A program made the position numbers and the translations under genes. Below are positions 1 to 5,989 of a DNA stretch of 7,405 nucleotides, in pieces. The stretch spans positions 1 to 7,405 of the forward strand of contig CAMYNO010000275.1 of the NCBI GenBank assembly GCA_947259815.1. The letters are read 5' to 3'. Positions within the stretch are counted from its first letter, which is position 1. Each line of letters begins with the position of its first letter. The notes under the pieces were generated by a model that had not been told where the DNA came from, ran no database searches, and was given only the letters and a program-made list of their open reading frames with translations. Source of the stretch: an uncultured Parvularculaceae bacterium (GTDB lineage: Bacteria; Pseudomonadota; Alphaproteobacteria; Caulobacterales; Parvularculaceae).

Positions 1-681
1 CAACAGCGCGCGCATCTGGTTTCGGCTCATAATGTCGTAAGGGTGGATCTTGACGTCACAGCCTGCCGCTGCACCCGGCCACCATTTCATCGGATGGCTG
101 AAATTATAAAGCTTGTCCGCTTTCAACAGCTTGTGGACCCGGAAAAACTTGAGCAGGCGCTGGATGCGCATCTGCGGCGCCTCCGGATTGCAATAGATAA
201 AGACAATCCGGCCACCGGGTTTAACGACGCGGATAAGCTCCGAGACCGCGCGGGCCTGGTCGTCCTTGTCGATATGGAAAAGCACATGAGCGCAGAGCGC
301 AGCGTCAACGCTCGCCTCATCGAACGGCAGGTCGAGCATCGAGCCGAGACGATAGCGGCCCTTCGATCCCAGCTTCGTCTCACAGAGTTTCAACGAACGC
401 TCGGAAATATCGAGACAGTGGACGGCTTCAAACTGGCTGGCGGCGGCTTCGTGGCTTTTCGGGAAGTCACCGGGGCCGGCGATCAGAAGTTCACCCGTCA
501 GCCCCGTAAAAAGGTCCATTGGCTTACGGAAGGTTTTCTCGTCATAGGCGGCCCGTGCCGGGTCCGTATTGCGGAAATGCGCATCTTCTCCGATGACGCC
601 GTCATCGCCGGCGACCCAGCCTTCATTGTCGTAAAAGGCGCGGGTTCGGTCCTCGACGGATGGAGTTTGTACGGCGGGCAT
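1..681 (-). CDS. Class I SAM-dependent methyltransferase, 3' end outside window
   Basis: This frame is open from the ATG at 681 to the left edge (227 codons seen), so the C-terminus is missing. It reads as a small-molecule-type class I methyltransferase (Methyltransf_11-like). Visible parts are: motif I as LLIAGPGD at residues 65-72; the acidic end of strand 2 in CLDIS (D91), expected to bind the SAM ribose; the D118-LPF-DEASVDAALCAHVLFHI stretch typical of motif IV and beyond; and LIRVVKPGGRIVF at 149-161, the 'LRPGG' turn before strand 5. The start is fixed because an in-frame TGA lies at 702-700 and no other ATG, GTG or TTG follows it. The Shine-Dalgarno is poor (GAAAG). Motif I is unusual: AGPGD replaces the usual D/E-x-G-C/T-G-x-G. 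The substrate cannot be read from the sequence. The gene stands apart from argF', with a 226-bp spacer containing a possible CtrA site and a palindromic repeat. Confidence 0.85.
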   Translation of the reverse strand, partial: MPAVQTPSVEDRTRAFYDNEGWVAGDDGVIGEDAHFRNTDPARAAYDEKTFRKPMDLFTGLTGELLIAGPGDFPKSHEAAASQFEAVHCLDISERSLKLCETKLGSKGRYRLGSMLDLPFDEASVDAALCAHVLFHIDKDDQARAVSELIRVVKPGGRIVFIYCNPEAPQMRIQRLLKFFRVHKLLKADKLYNFSHPMKWWPGAAAGCDVKIHPYDIMSRNQMRALL

Positions 682-725
682 GGCGGCGCTTTCGCTAATT
701 CAGCGAGGAGAGTGCCGGCCCATGG

Positions 726-740
726 TTAAGAGGGGGTTAG
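726..740 (-). promoter_or_regulatory. Candidate CtrA-binding box upstream of the methyltransferase
   Basis: On the minus strand the bases read CTAA-N7-TTAACCAT, a 7/8 match to the alphaproteobacterial CtrA consensus TTAA-N7-TTAA. The second half also carries the extended half-site TTAACCAT in full (728..721 and neighbours). It lies about 45 bp upstream of the methyltransferase ATG at 681, a position where CtrA could act on that promoter. The match is seen directly; binding is inference, and such a short degenerate motif can occur by chance. Confidence 0.4.
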
Positions 741-754
741 CGTGAATTTACTCC

Positions 755-848
755 CCTTCGTCCTTCGTGACAAAAAATCCTTCATCCTGAGGAGGCCCAA
801 AGGGCCATCACGAAGGACATGAAGAATTTTTCTCCTCAGGGTGAAGGG
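755..848. repeat. Compound palindromic intergenic repeat (alphaproteobacterial REP-like)
   Basis: Three nested or crossing inverted repeats are visible. Arm GTCCTTCGTGA (760-770) pairs perfectly with TCACGAAGGAC (808-818). A short hairpin GGCCC-AAA-GGGCC sits at 794-806. CCTTCATCCTGAGGAG (779-794) pairs with 832-847 with one mismatch, which would be a U-G wobble in RNA. The first and third pairings cross, so they are alternatives or a pseudoknot. The ATCCTGAGGAG...CACGAAGGA theme resembles a short palindrome widely dispersed between genes in alphaproteobacteria. It lies 60 bp past the argF' stop and upstream of the methyltransferase, so it could end or stabilise argF' mRNA. There is no clean U-tract, so a canonical intrinsic terminator is not claimed. 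Confidence 0.7.
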
Positions 849-907
849 ACTGTGTTAGCAAAAAAGCAAGAGAGCGCAATATCGTGGCGGAATGACCAGC
901 CAACCCC

Positions 908-1918
908 TCACCCCATCAACGCCTTCATGATCGCCTTTTGCACATGCAGGCGGTTTTCGGCCTCTTCATAGGCGATACAGGTCGGCCCGTCGAAAACAGC
1001 GTCGGTCATTTTCACATTGCGCCGCATGGGCAGGCAGTGAGAGACCAGCGCATTATTGGTGAGGCGCATTTTATCTTCATCGACAATGAAATGCTTATGA
1101 GCATCGCGGATCGGTTTTTCCGGCTCCCAGTCGCCGAAAAAGGGCAGCGCGCCCCAGCTTTTTGCGTAGACGACATCGGCGCCGGCATAGGCCTCTTCAA
1201 TATCGTGGGATATCGTCAACCCATGGCCGTTGGCGGCGGCGTCTTTCGTCGCCTGATCGATATAGCGCTCATCGAGAATATAATCCTTGGTCGGACAAAG
1301 AAGCGTCGGCTGCATCCCGAATTTCGCCGCGACCATCAACGCGGAATTGGCGACCGCCGTGTTCAGGGGCTTTGGATGATAGGTCCAGGTGAGGACAAAT
1401 TTCTTGCCGTCTAGGGCGCCGAGATCGTCTGCATCGAAACGCTCCTGAAGCGCCATGATATGCGCCATCTCCTGACAGGGATGGGTGATGGTCTCCATGT
1501 TGATGACGGGAACGGTTGCGTATTTGGCGAAGGCGTTGAGGATCTTGTCCTTGCGGTCTTCCGCCCAGTCGACGAATTTCGGGAAAGCGCGCACGCCAAT
1601 CATATCGCAATAGCGCGACAGGACGGCCGCGGCCTCCTTCACATGTTCCTCGGCCTCGCCATCCATGACCACGCCGTCTTCGAACTCAAGCGGCCACATG
1701 CCCCCCGACGGCGACAGGACCACCGCATGGGCGCCAAGCTGGCGCGCGCCGACATCAAAAGACGTGCGGGTGCGCAGGGAATTGTTGAGGAACAACAGCG
1801 CGACGGTCTTGTCCTTCATCGCATCGCCAATCGGCGCGTCTTTCATGGCCCGCGCGTCGTCAATCATCCCCTGCAACTCGGCCCGGGTCCAATCGGAGGT
1901 GTTTAAAAAATGTCTCAT
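908..1918 (-). CDS. argF': N-acetylornithine carbamoyltransferase
   Basis: This 336-residue protein is predicted to carry out carbamoyl phosphate + N-acetyl-L-ornithine -> N-acetyl-L-citrulline + phosphate, a cytosolic step of arginine synthesis. It keeps the carbamoyl-phosphate loop SLRTRTS (47-53), HPCQE (146-150), the HPKPLNTAVAN block (181-191) and HCLPMRR (294-300). The segments ITHPCQE, AKSWGALPFFG and ENRLHVQKAIM match, from memory, the Xanthomonas campestris AOTCase rather than ordinary ArgF. Trp75 and Glu90 correspond to Xanthomonas Trp77 and Glu92. Proline at the latter site marks N-succinylornithine enzymes, so acetylornithine is the expected substrate. Lys303 corresponds to the carboxylated lysine. 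I chose the ATG at 1918 (MRHFLNTSDW) because the family begins there. A TTG at 1954 would add 12 residues, but it has no ribosome site and no homology. The Shine-Dalgarno is weak (GAGTGG). It is divergent from the histidine kinase gene. Confidence 0.93.
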   Translation of the reverse strand: MRHFLNTSDWTRAELQGMIDDARAMKDAPIGDAMKDKTVALLFLNNSLRTRTSFDVGARQLGAHAVVLSPSGGMWPLEFEDGVVMDGEAEEHVKEAAAVLSRYCDMIGVRAFPKFVDWAEDRKDKILNAFAKYATVPVINMETITHPCQEMAHIMALQERFDADDLGALDGKKFVLTWTYHPKPLNTAVANSALMVAAKFGMQPTLLCPTKDYILDERYIDQATKDAAANGHGLTISHDIEEAYAGADVVYAKSWGALPFFGDWEPEKPIRDAHKHFIVDEDKMRLTNNALVSHCLPMRRNVKMTDAVFDGPTCIAYEEAENRLHVQKAIMKALMG

Positions 1919-2009
1919 GGCCCACTCGATAACCGGCGCGGGGGCTGAGGCCAATAAAAAAGGCGCGGCAAAAAACCCAGCATCTCTAACAGGAAGCGCA
2001 GATTCAGTC

Positions 2010-2037
2010 GTGACAGCCCGGCGCGAAGCACAATAGT
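2010..2037 (+). promoter_or_regulatory. Possible sigma-70 promoter for the histidine kinase
   Basis: GTGACA (2010-2015) differs from TTGACA at one base. It is followed after 16 bp by AATAGT (2032-2037), a 4/6 match to TATAAT. Transcription would start near 2044, leaving a leader of about 90 nt before the ATG at 2134. Housekeeping promoters of alphaproteobacteria are often this weak, but the match is modest. Confidence 0.27.
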
Positions 2038-2051
2038 TTACAAATCGTAAA
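2037..2051. promoter_or_regulatory. Short inverted repeat TTTAC-N5-GTAAA
   Basis: TTTAC (2037-2041) and GTAAA (2047-2051) form a perfect 5-bp dyad around AAATC. It overlaps the end of the candidate -10 element, so it could be an operator. Read as TTTA-N7-TAAA it is also a degenerate CtrA box with one mismatch per half. Neither reading is strong. Confidence 0.25.
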
Positions 2052-2133
2052 TGTCAGCGCATGGCGTATGGGCCGTCAGTTTGCTAATAAGCGGCGTTTT
2101 TCCGACGGTTAGGGTCAATCGAGCACGGGTCGT

Positions 2134-4377
2134 ATGGCGAAAAGTCCTAAGGACAATCCGGGACTTGATCTGTCAGCGCGTATAAACGCGCTGTCCCCAA
2201 GGCGCGTGGCGATTTTGACCGCCGCTTTTATCGCTGTGGTCGGCGTCCTTTTCGTTGTCGAAACTACTGACAAGGCGAAACTGCGCGCGGCCGAGACGGC
2301 CCTGCTGCTCGACCGGTCGGCAAGCGACGGCGCGGACTCCATGAATATCGCCATCATGACCGGCGCGCCGGCAAAGAATGTTTTGAACGCCGCCCTCCCC
2401 GGCGGCCTTGGCGCGCTCTATCATCTGTCCGACAATGGCGACATTCTCGCTACCGCCGGCAGGACCGACATTGTCGCGATCCCGTCCGAAGCGCTCCATG
2501 GCCTTGACCTGAACGCCCGGGGCGAGACGGTGATCGATCTCGACATCGGCAAGATCGCCGTCGCCTGGCGGCCCCTCGACAATGGCGAGGCGTTGCTCGC
2601 CGCCGCGCCTGCCCGCGATATCTTCGACCGGCCGAATGCATGGATCAGCTTCGCGGTCATGATCGCCGCCCTCAGCGTCGTTGTCATTTCCCTGATGGCG
2701 GCGTTCCTGCGGCAGAGCCATGCGGCGGAAACGGCGGCCCACGCCCTGATTACACTGACGGATTTCAAAGCCGCCCTCGCCGGCGGACGCTGCTCGCCGT
2801 GGTTTTACGAAAAGAAGAGCCGCAGCGTCAGTTTCGCACGCGCCTTTCTTGAGCCGCTTGGCCTTGGCGCCCGCGACCGCCGGTTTTCCCTGCGCGAGAT
2901 TTCAGCCGTCCTGCATCCGGACGATCTTCGCCTCGCCATGGCGGTGATTTCGGGCGAGCCTTCCGGGGTGAGCGAGGGCGTTGTGCGCTTCCGCAGTCCG
3001 GGCGGGTCGTGGGCCCGCGCCTATCTGCGCACCGCCGCCGATGCGACCCGGTTCGAACGCGCTGGCGTGGCGATGGACCTTTCCGGCGCAAAAGGGCTGG
3101 CGCCCGGCGTCGCCCTTGCCGAAACGCGGCTGAAAGACGCGATCGAGGCCATTCCCGACGCCTTTGCCCTGTGGGATGCAAACGGCCGGCTCGCCATCGC
3201 CAATAAGCGCTTCGCAACAACCTTCCGCATTCCCGCCAAATTTGCGCGCGCCGGCGTCGCCGCCTCGGAACTTGCCGCCTGCGCCGGCGTCGGCGGCGAT
3301 GTATTGCTCGGCCATTTCGGACCGATCAGCGACGAGGCGGCGCAATCGAGCGAAGTCGCCCTGCCCGGCGGACGCTGGGCTCATGTATCGCGCCGGCGAA
3401 CGGCGGAAGGCGGCACGGTCGCTATTGGCGGCGATGTCACCGATCTTAAAAAGCGCGCCGCCGCGCAAAAGAAAAAAGAACGTACACTGCAGAAAACGGT
3501 TGAGGATCTGGAAGCCTCCCGCCGCGATCTTTCCGAGACCATGCAGAAATATCAGTATGAGAAATATCGCGCGGAAGAGGCCAACCGGTCGAAAAGCGAA
3601 TTCCTCGCCAATATGAGCCATGAACTGCGCACGCCGCTTAACGCCATCAACGGCTTTTCCGAAGTCATGCAGTCAGAGCTTTACGGCCCCCTTGGCGATG
3701 AAAAATATCAGGAATATGTCGGCGACATTCTGGCGAGCGGGCGCCATCTGCTCGAACTCATCGACGACGTTCTCGACATGTCGCGCATCGAGTCGGGGCG
3801 TCTTGTTCTTGAAACAAAAAGCGTCGCCATCGAAAAAATTCTGGGCGAAGCCGCCCGGCTCGTCGCCAAGCGGGCAAGCGACGCTGGCGTCAAACTCACC
3901 GCCGCGGTTGGCCATGCGCCGCCGGTCTGGGGCGATGCGCGCGCAATCAAACAGGTGACGCTCAATCTTTTATCGAACGCCATCAAATTCACCCCGGAAG
4001 GCGGCGAAGTCACGCTCACCGCGGAAGCGGACCTTGACGGCGTTACCGTGATCGTCGCTGACTCCGGCGCCGGCATTGACCGCGCCGCCATGAAGAAACT
4101 CGGCGAGCCATTCTCCCTCGCCGAGGGCAGCTTCGCCCGTGACGGCGAAGGCGCCGGCCTCGGGCTCGCGCTGTCAAAATCGCTGATGGAAAAGCAGGGC
4201 GGCATTCTGGCGCTCGTCAGTGAACTCGGCAAAGGCACGGTCGCCTGCGCCGCTTTCCCGCGCCGACAGGATGCGAAAGTGCGATTGCCGCAATTCATGC
4301 GCAAGGACGCCTATGTCATGACGGCGCCGGGCGATGAGGCGCCGCCGAAATTCAACGCCACCCAGGCGGCGGAATAA
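2134..4377 (+). CDS. PAS-containing membrane sensor histidine kinase, PleC/DivJ-like DHp domain
   Basis: This 747-residue inner-membrane kinase has, in order: a cytoplasmic N-tail; TM1 at about 24-43; a periplasmic sensing segment of about 125 residues; TM2 at about 169-192; a divergent PAS-like region at about 205-318 (FSLREI..VLHPDDL, then RSPGGSWARAYLRT); a second PAS at about 332-437 opening IEAIPDAFALWDANGRL; a charged linker, probably coiled coil, at 438-485; HisKA with phosphoacceptor His496 in NMSHELRTP; and HATPase_c. The ATPase part shows the N-box NLLSNAIKF (Asn615), G1 DSGAGID (Asp643) and G2 GEGAGLGLAL (671-680). The helix after His496, with GPLGDEKYQEYVGDIL (518-533) and DVLDMSRIESGRL, resembles PleC and DivJ, kinases that act on DivK/PleD. 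No receiver domain or response-regulator gene is present, so it is an orphan here. The frame is closed upstream by TAG at 2110-2112, making 2134 the first ATG. The ligand is unknown. Confidence 0.92.
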   Translation: MAKSPKDNPGLDLSARINALSPRRVAILTAAFIAVVGVLFVVETTDKAKLRAAETALLLDRSASDGADSMNIAIMTGAPAKNVLNAALPGGLGALYHLSDNGDILATAGRTDIVAIPSEALHGLDLNARGETVIDLDIGKIAVAWRPLDNGEALLAAAPARDIFDRPNAWISFAVMIAALSVVVISLMAAFLRQSHAAETAAHALITLTDFKAALAGGRCSPWFYEKKSRSVSFARAFLEPLGLGARDRRFSLREISAVLHPDDLRLAMAVISGEPSGVSEGVVRFRSPGGSWARAYLRTAADATRFERAGVAMDLSGAKGLAPGVALAETRLKDAIEAIPDAFALWDANGRLAIANKRFATTFRIPAKFARAGVAASELAACAGVGGDVLLGHFGPISDEAAQSSEVALPGGRWAHVSRRRTAEGGTVAIGGDVTDLKKRAAAQKKKERTLQKTVEDLEASRRDLSETMQKYQYEKYRAEEANRSKSEFLANMSHELRTPLNAINGFSEVMQSELYGPLGDEKYQEYVGDILASGRHLLELIDDVLDMSRIESGRLVLETKSVAIEKILGEAARLVAKRASDAGVKLTAAVGHAPPVWGDARAIKQVTLNLLSNAIKFTPEGGEVTLTAEADLDGVTVIVADSGAGIDRAAMKKLGEPFSLAEGSFARDGEGAGLGLALSKSLMEKQGGILALVSELGKGTVACAAFPRRQDAKVRLPQFMRKDAYVMTAPGDEAPPKFNATQAAE
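4322..4344. other. GC-rich inverted repeat near the convergent gene ends
   Basis: CGGCGCC (4322-4328) and GGCGCCG (4338-4344) are perfect 7-bp arms around a 9-nt loop, inside the last codons of the histidine kinase. It would form in the kinase mRNA just before the stop, and in read-through RNA from the convergent operon. No T-run follows in either direction, so I do not call it an intrinsic terminator. High-GC coding sequence makes such repeats frequent. Confidence 0.3.
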
Positions 4378-4378
4378 A

Positions 4379-4885
4379 TCACTCGGACGGCGGCGGCGGC
4401 ATATCCATCCGCCTGCGGTGCTTTTTGCGGCGTTCCATTCTTCGCTGCCGCGCCAGTTCAATCATCGACTTTCGATCCTCAGCGGAAAGCGCGGTCACGG
4501 CCTCCAGAAACGCTGCGTCAAACGCCTCTTGCTGGCGCTCGCGTACTGCGCGGATCTCATCCATCTTTGCCGCAACCGCCGCGCTGTCCCATTCCTCCGC
4601 TGCAATAAGAGCGTTCAACTGCTCACGCAGCGGATACATTTCGCGAAACTGCGAGCGCATGTCGGGGAGACGTTCTCTGAAAGCTTCGCGAAAAGCGAGT
4701 CGGCTTTCCGGCGGCAATGCTTCGGCCATACGCGCCAGACCGCGCGGGCTATCATATCCCTTAAAGCCATTGGCCGCATGCGGCGGCGGCGCAGGCGGGT
4801 TCAGCCAATTGTTAAACAGCGCGCCGGCAGCGAAAAAATTCAACCCCAGCGAAACCGCGAGAACGATGACTATTCCGCGTCCCAT
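4379..4885 (-). CDS. Membrane-anchored periplasmic heavy-metal-sensor-like protein (CnrX/ZraP-type)
   Basis: This 168-residue protein has an uncleaved-looking N-terminal anchor (about 3-25, IVIVLAVSLGLNFFAAGALF), a Pro-rich stalk (30-35), and a periplasmic domain predicted to be nearly all helical (about 45-150). The FREAFRERLPDMRSQFREMYPLREQLNALI pattern, given here in outline, is typical of the Metal_resist/LTXXQ helical-hairpin group. It ends in a very basic stretch (149-160) and a PPPP tail. Known relatives such as CnrX sense metals and release a sigma factor through its anti-sigma; ZraP is a periplasmic chaperone. The only histidines are His36 and His156 and I see no Cys, so the histidine-based CnrX metal site is absent and the signal may not be a transition metal. 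The ATG at 4885 overlaps the end of the anti-sigma frame by 16 nt, behind a G-rich stretch. It is the last gene of the operon, and its stop faces that of the kinase with 1 bp between. Confidence 0.75.
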   Translation of the reverse strand: MGRGIVIVLAVSLGLNFFAAGALFNNWLNPPAPPPHAANGFKGYDSPRGLARMAEALPPESRLAFREAFRERLPDMRSQFREMYPLREQLNALIAAEEWDSAAVAAKMDEIRAVRERQQEAFDAAFLEAVTALSAEDRKSMIELARQRRMERRKKHRRRMDMPPPPSE

Positions 4886-5343
4886 AACGCCCCCGCTTCA
4901 TCGTCGAGGACGGCAAAGCCGCTTTCCTCAAGATAGGCAAACGCCTCATATTCCGGCGGCAATGTCGTATCGCCGCCAGTGACTGCGGCGACGACAAAGC
5001 CAAGCGCGGTAAGGCTTGCAAGCGCGCCCGCCGGCAATGGTTTGAGCCAGCCGGACAAAACACTAAGCCCCGTCAGGAAGTCGCCCGATTTATCCGAAGG
5101 CGGACGATAACCCGCTTCGATCCGGTTTTTCAGATCATGCGGCGTTTGCGGCGCTGTCGCCGCACTCAATAGCGCATCAATCGCATCAGCGTCCGCGCGG
5201 TCATCGCCGACGCCTTCATGGCGAACAAGCTCGCCCCAACGCTCGCGCGCCGACGCCGGCCAGCGCGCAATATCGCCGCCATAAGCATCCAGACAACGTC
5301 TTACCGCCGCCAGTTCGTCTTTATAGTCCTGCTGTTTCATCAT
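4870..5343 (-). CDS. Probable membrane anti-sigma factor
   Basis: This 157-residue protein has a cytoplasmic N-terminal part and one transmembrane helix at about 104-123 (PAGALASLTALGFVVAAVTG), followed by a short acidic periplasmic tail of about 34 residues. The N-terminus carries CLDAYGGDIARWP (17-29), a conserved-looking motif that recurs, as far as I recall, in small alphaproteobacterial proteins encoded beside ECF sigma factors. I see no HxxxCxxC zinc motif, so it is not a ZAS-type anti-sigma. The assignment rests on topology and position: its start overlaps the sigma gene by 23 nt and its end overlaps the sensor gene by 16 nt, as in cnrYXH-type operons. It would sequester the sigma factor at the inner membrane. 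Two adjacent ATGs (5343 and 5340) are possible. GAGGGG about 11 nt upstream of the first, inside the sigma gene, is a weakly placed ribosome site. Confidence 0.68.
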   Translation of the reverse strand: MMKQQDYKDELAAVRRCLDAYGGDIARWPASARERWGELVRHEGVGDDRADADAIDALLSAATAPQTPHDLKNRIEAGYRPPSDKSGDFLTGLSVLSGWLKPLPAGALASLTALGFVVAAVTGGDTTLPPEYEAFAYLEESGFAVLDDEAGALWDAE

Positions 5344-5914
5344 CGCTCATTCGTCCCCTCAAATTTTCATGTACTGGCGCCAATCGATCCCTCAACGCCC
5401 GGCGCCCCCGCGCCAGGAGAGATTCCAGCGCATCGACACTGACCTCCATGATCTTCGCCGCCTCGATATTGGACATCTCCTGAAAATGGCAAAGGCTGAT
5501 CGCGGCGCGCTGGCGGTCGGGCAACGCTTCCAACGCCTCGTCAATTGCGCGCCGGCGTTCCACCGCCAATAACTGGTCGTCCTGACGCGGACCATTATCC
5601 ACCTGCTCCGGCGCCGCCTCTTCGGGCGCCTCGCGTTTTCCTTTGCGCAATTGATCCAGACAGATATTCATGGCGACCCGATATAGCCAGGTTTGAAATT
5701 TCGCCCCTTGCGGGCGCCATTTCGAAGCATTCTTCCATAGGCGCAGAAATGTTTCCTGCGCGGCGTCCTCTGCAGCCGGTTTCGACCTGAGCATGCGAAA
5801 ACAGACAGCGTAGATTTTATCCGTATGGCGCTCGACAAGAATTGACGCCGCGCCCCGGTCTCCACGACCGGCTCGCGCCACAAGCGCTTCATCACTTTCC
5901 CGTTCCCTCGCCAC
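5321..5914 (-). CDS. ECF-family RNA polymerase sigma factor
   Basis: This 197-residue sigma factor consists of only regions 2 and 4. Region 2 spans about 24-92, including AEDAAQETFLRLW (48-60, core-binding 2.2) and FQTWLYRVAMNICLDQLR (73-90, promoter melting and -10 reading). A variable acidic linker follows (about 93-118). Region 4 covers about 120-178, with EALPDRQRAAISL and a helix-turn-helix ending LLARGRRALRDRL for -35 recognition. The start is GTG at 5914 (ARERESDEALVARA); no ATG, GTG or TTG lies between it and the in-frame TGA at 5977-5975, and there is no Shine-Dalgarno. It is the first gene of the sigma / anti-sigma / sensor operon, so it is probably regulated by release from its anti-sigma. 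I cannot assign it to a numbered ECF group. No copy of the promoter motif seen before the EF-hand gene is visible in front of it. Confidence 0.93.
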   Translation of the reverse strand: MARERESDEALVARAGRGDRGAASILVERHTDKIYAVCFRMLRSKPAAEDAAQETFLRLWKNASKWRPQGAKFQTWLYRVAMNICLDQLRKGKREAPEEAAPEQVDNGPRQDDQLLAVERRRAIDEALEALPDRQRAAISLCHFQEMSNIEAAKIMEVSVDALESLLARGRRALRDRLAPVHENLRGRMSDDETAGL

Positions 5915-5943
5915 TCGTGCGCGCGCCCATGCATCGAGAATAA

Positions 5944-5971
5944 GCGGGCGGATAAATCGACATCCGCCCGC
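5944..5971 (-). terminator. Hairpin between the EF-hand gene and the sigma operon, possible terminator
   Basis: GCGGGCGGAT (5944-5953) and ATCCGCCCGC (5962-5971) are perfect 10-bp arms with an 8-nt loop. On the minus strand it begins 18 nt after the EF-hand stop and is followed by TTATTCT, a broken T-run. This fits a weak intrinsic terminator that would partly insulate the sigma gene from EF-hand transcription. It also sits about 30 nt before the sigma GTG start, so it could act as an attenuator or leader structure in read-through RNA. Confidence 0.55.
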
Positions 5972-5989
5972 CGATCAGCTTCTGTAATG

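Larger units (their letters stand above)
1919..2133. other. Divergent intergenic region between argF' and the histidine kinase
   Basis: This 215-bp gap is AT-richer than its flanks, with A-tracts on the argF' side, and must hold promoters for both genes. I see no coding capacity beyond trivially short frames and no clear riboswitch or leader peptide. A possible sigma-70 promoter and a short inverted repeat are listed separately. I could not identify a convincing promoter for argF' on the minus strand. Confidence 0.6.

Noticed and set aside
43..729. 228-codon open frame on the + strand
   Set aside because: It is antisense to the methyltransferase, whose reverse frame carries recognisable SAM-methyltransferase motifs; the + translation shows no family features. 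GC-rich codon bias produces such mirror frames.
938..1414. 158-codon + strand frame, and another at 1460-1906, inside argF'
   Set aside because: Both mirror the strongly supported acetylornithine carbamoyltransferase, and neither shows a recognisable domain or ribosome site.
1919..1954. Longer argF' start at a TTG
   Set aside because: The added 12 residues do not match the family and no Shine-Dalgarno precedes the TTG; the ATG at 1918 gives the usual N-terminus.
2068..2112. 14-codon upstream ORF (ATG to TAG) before the histidine kinase
   Set aside because: No ribosome site, no run of a regulatory amino acid and no hairpin after it; most likely chance.
4334..4982. Two overlapping + strand frames (200 and 185 codons) opposite the sensor gene
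   Set aside because: They are antisense to the overlapping sigma/anti-sigma/sensor operon, are low-complexity Arg/Ser-rich, and start inside the kinase gene without ribosome sites.
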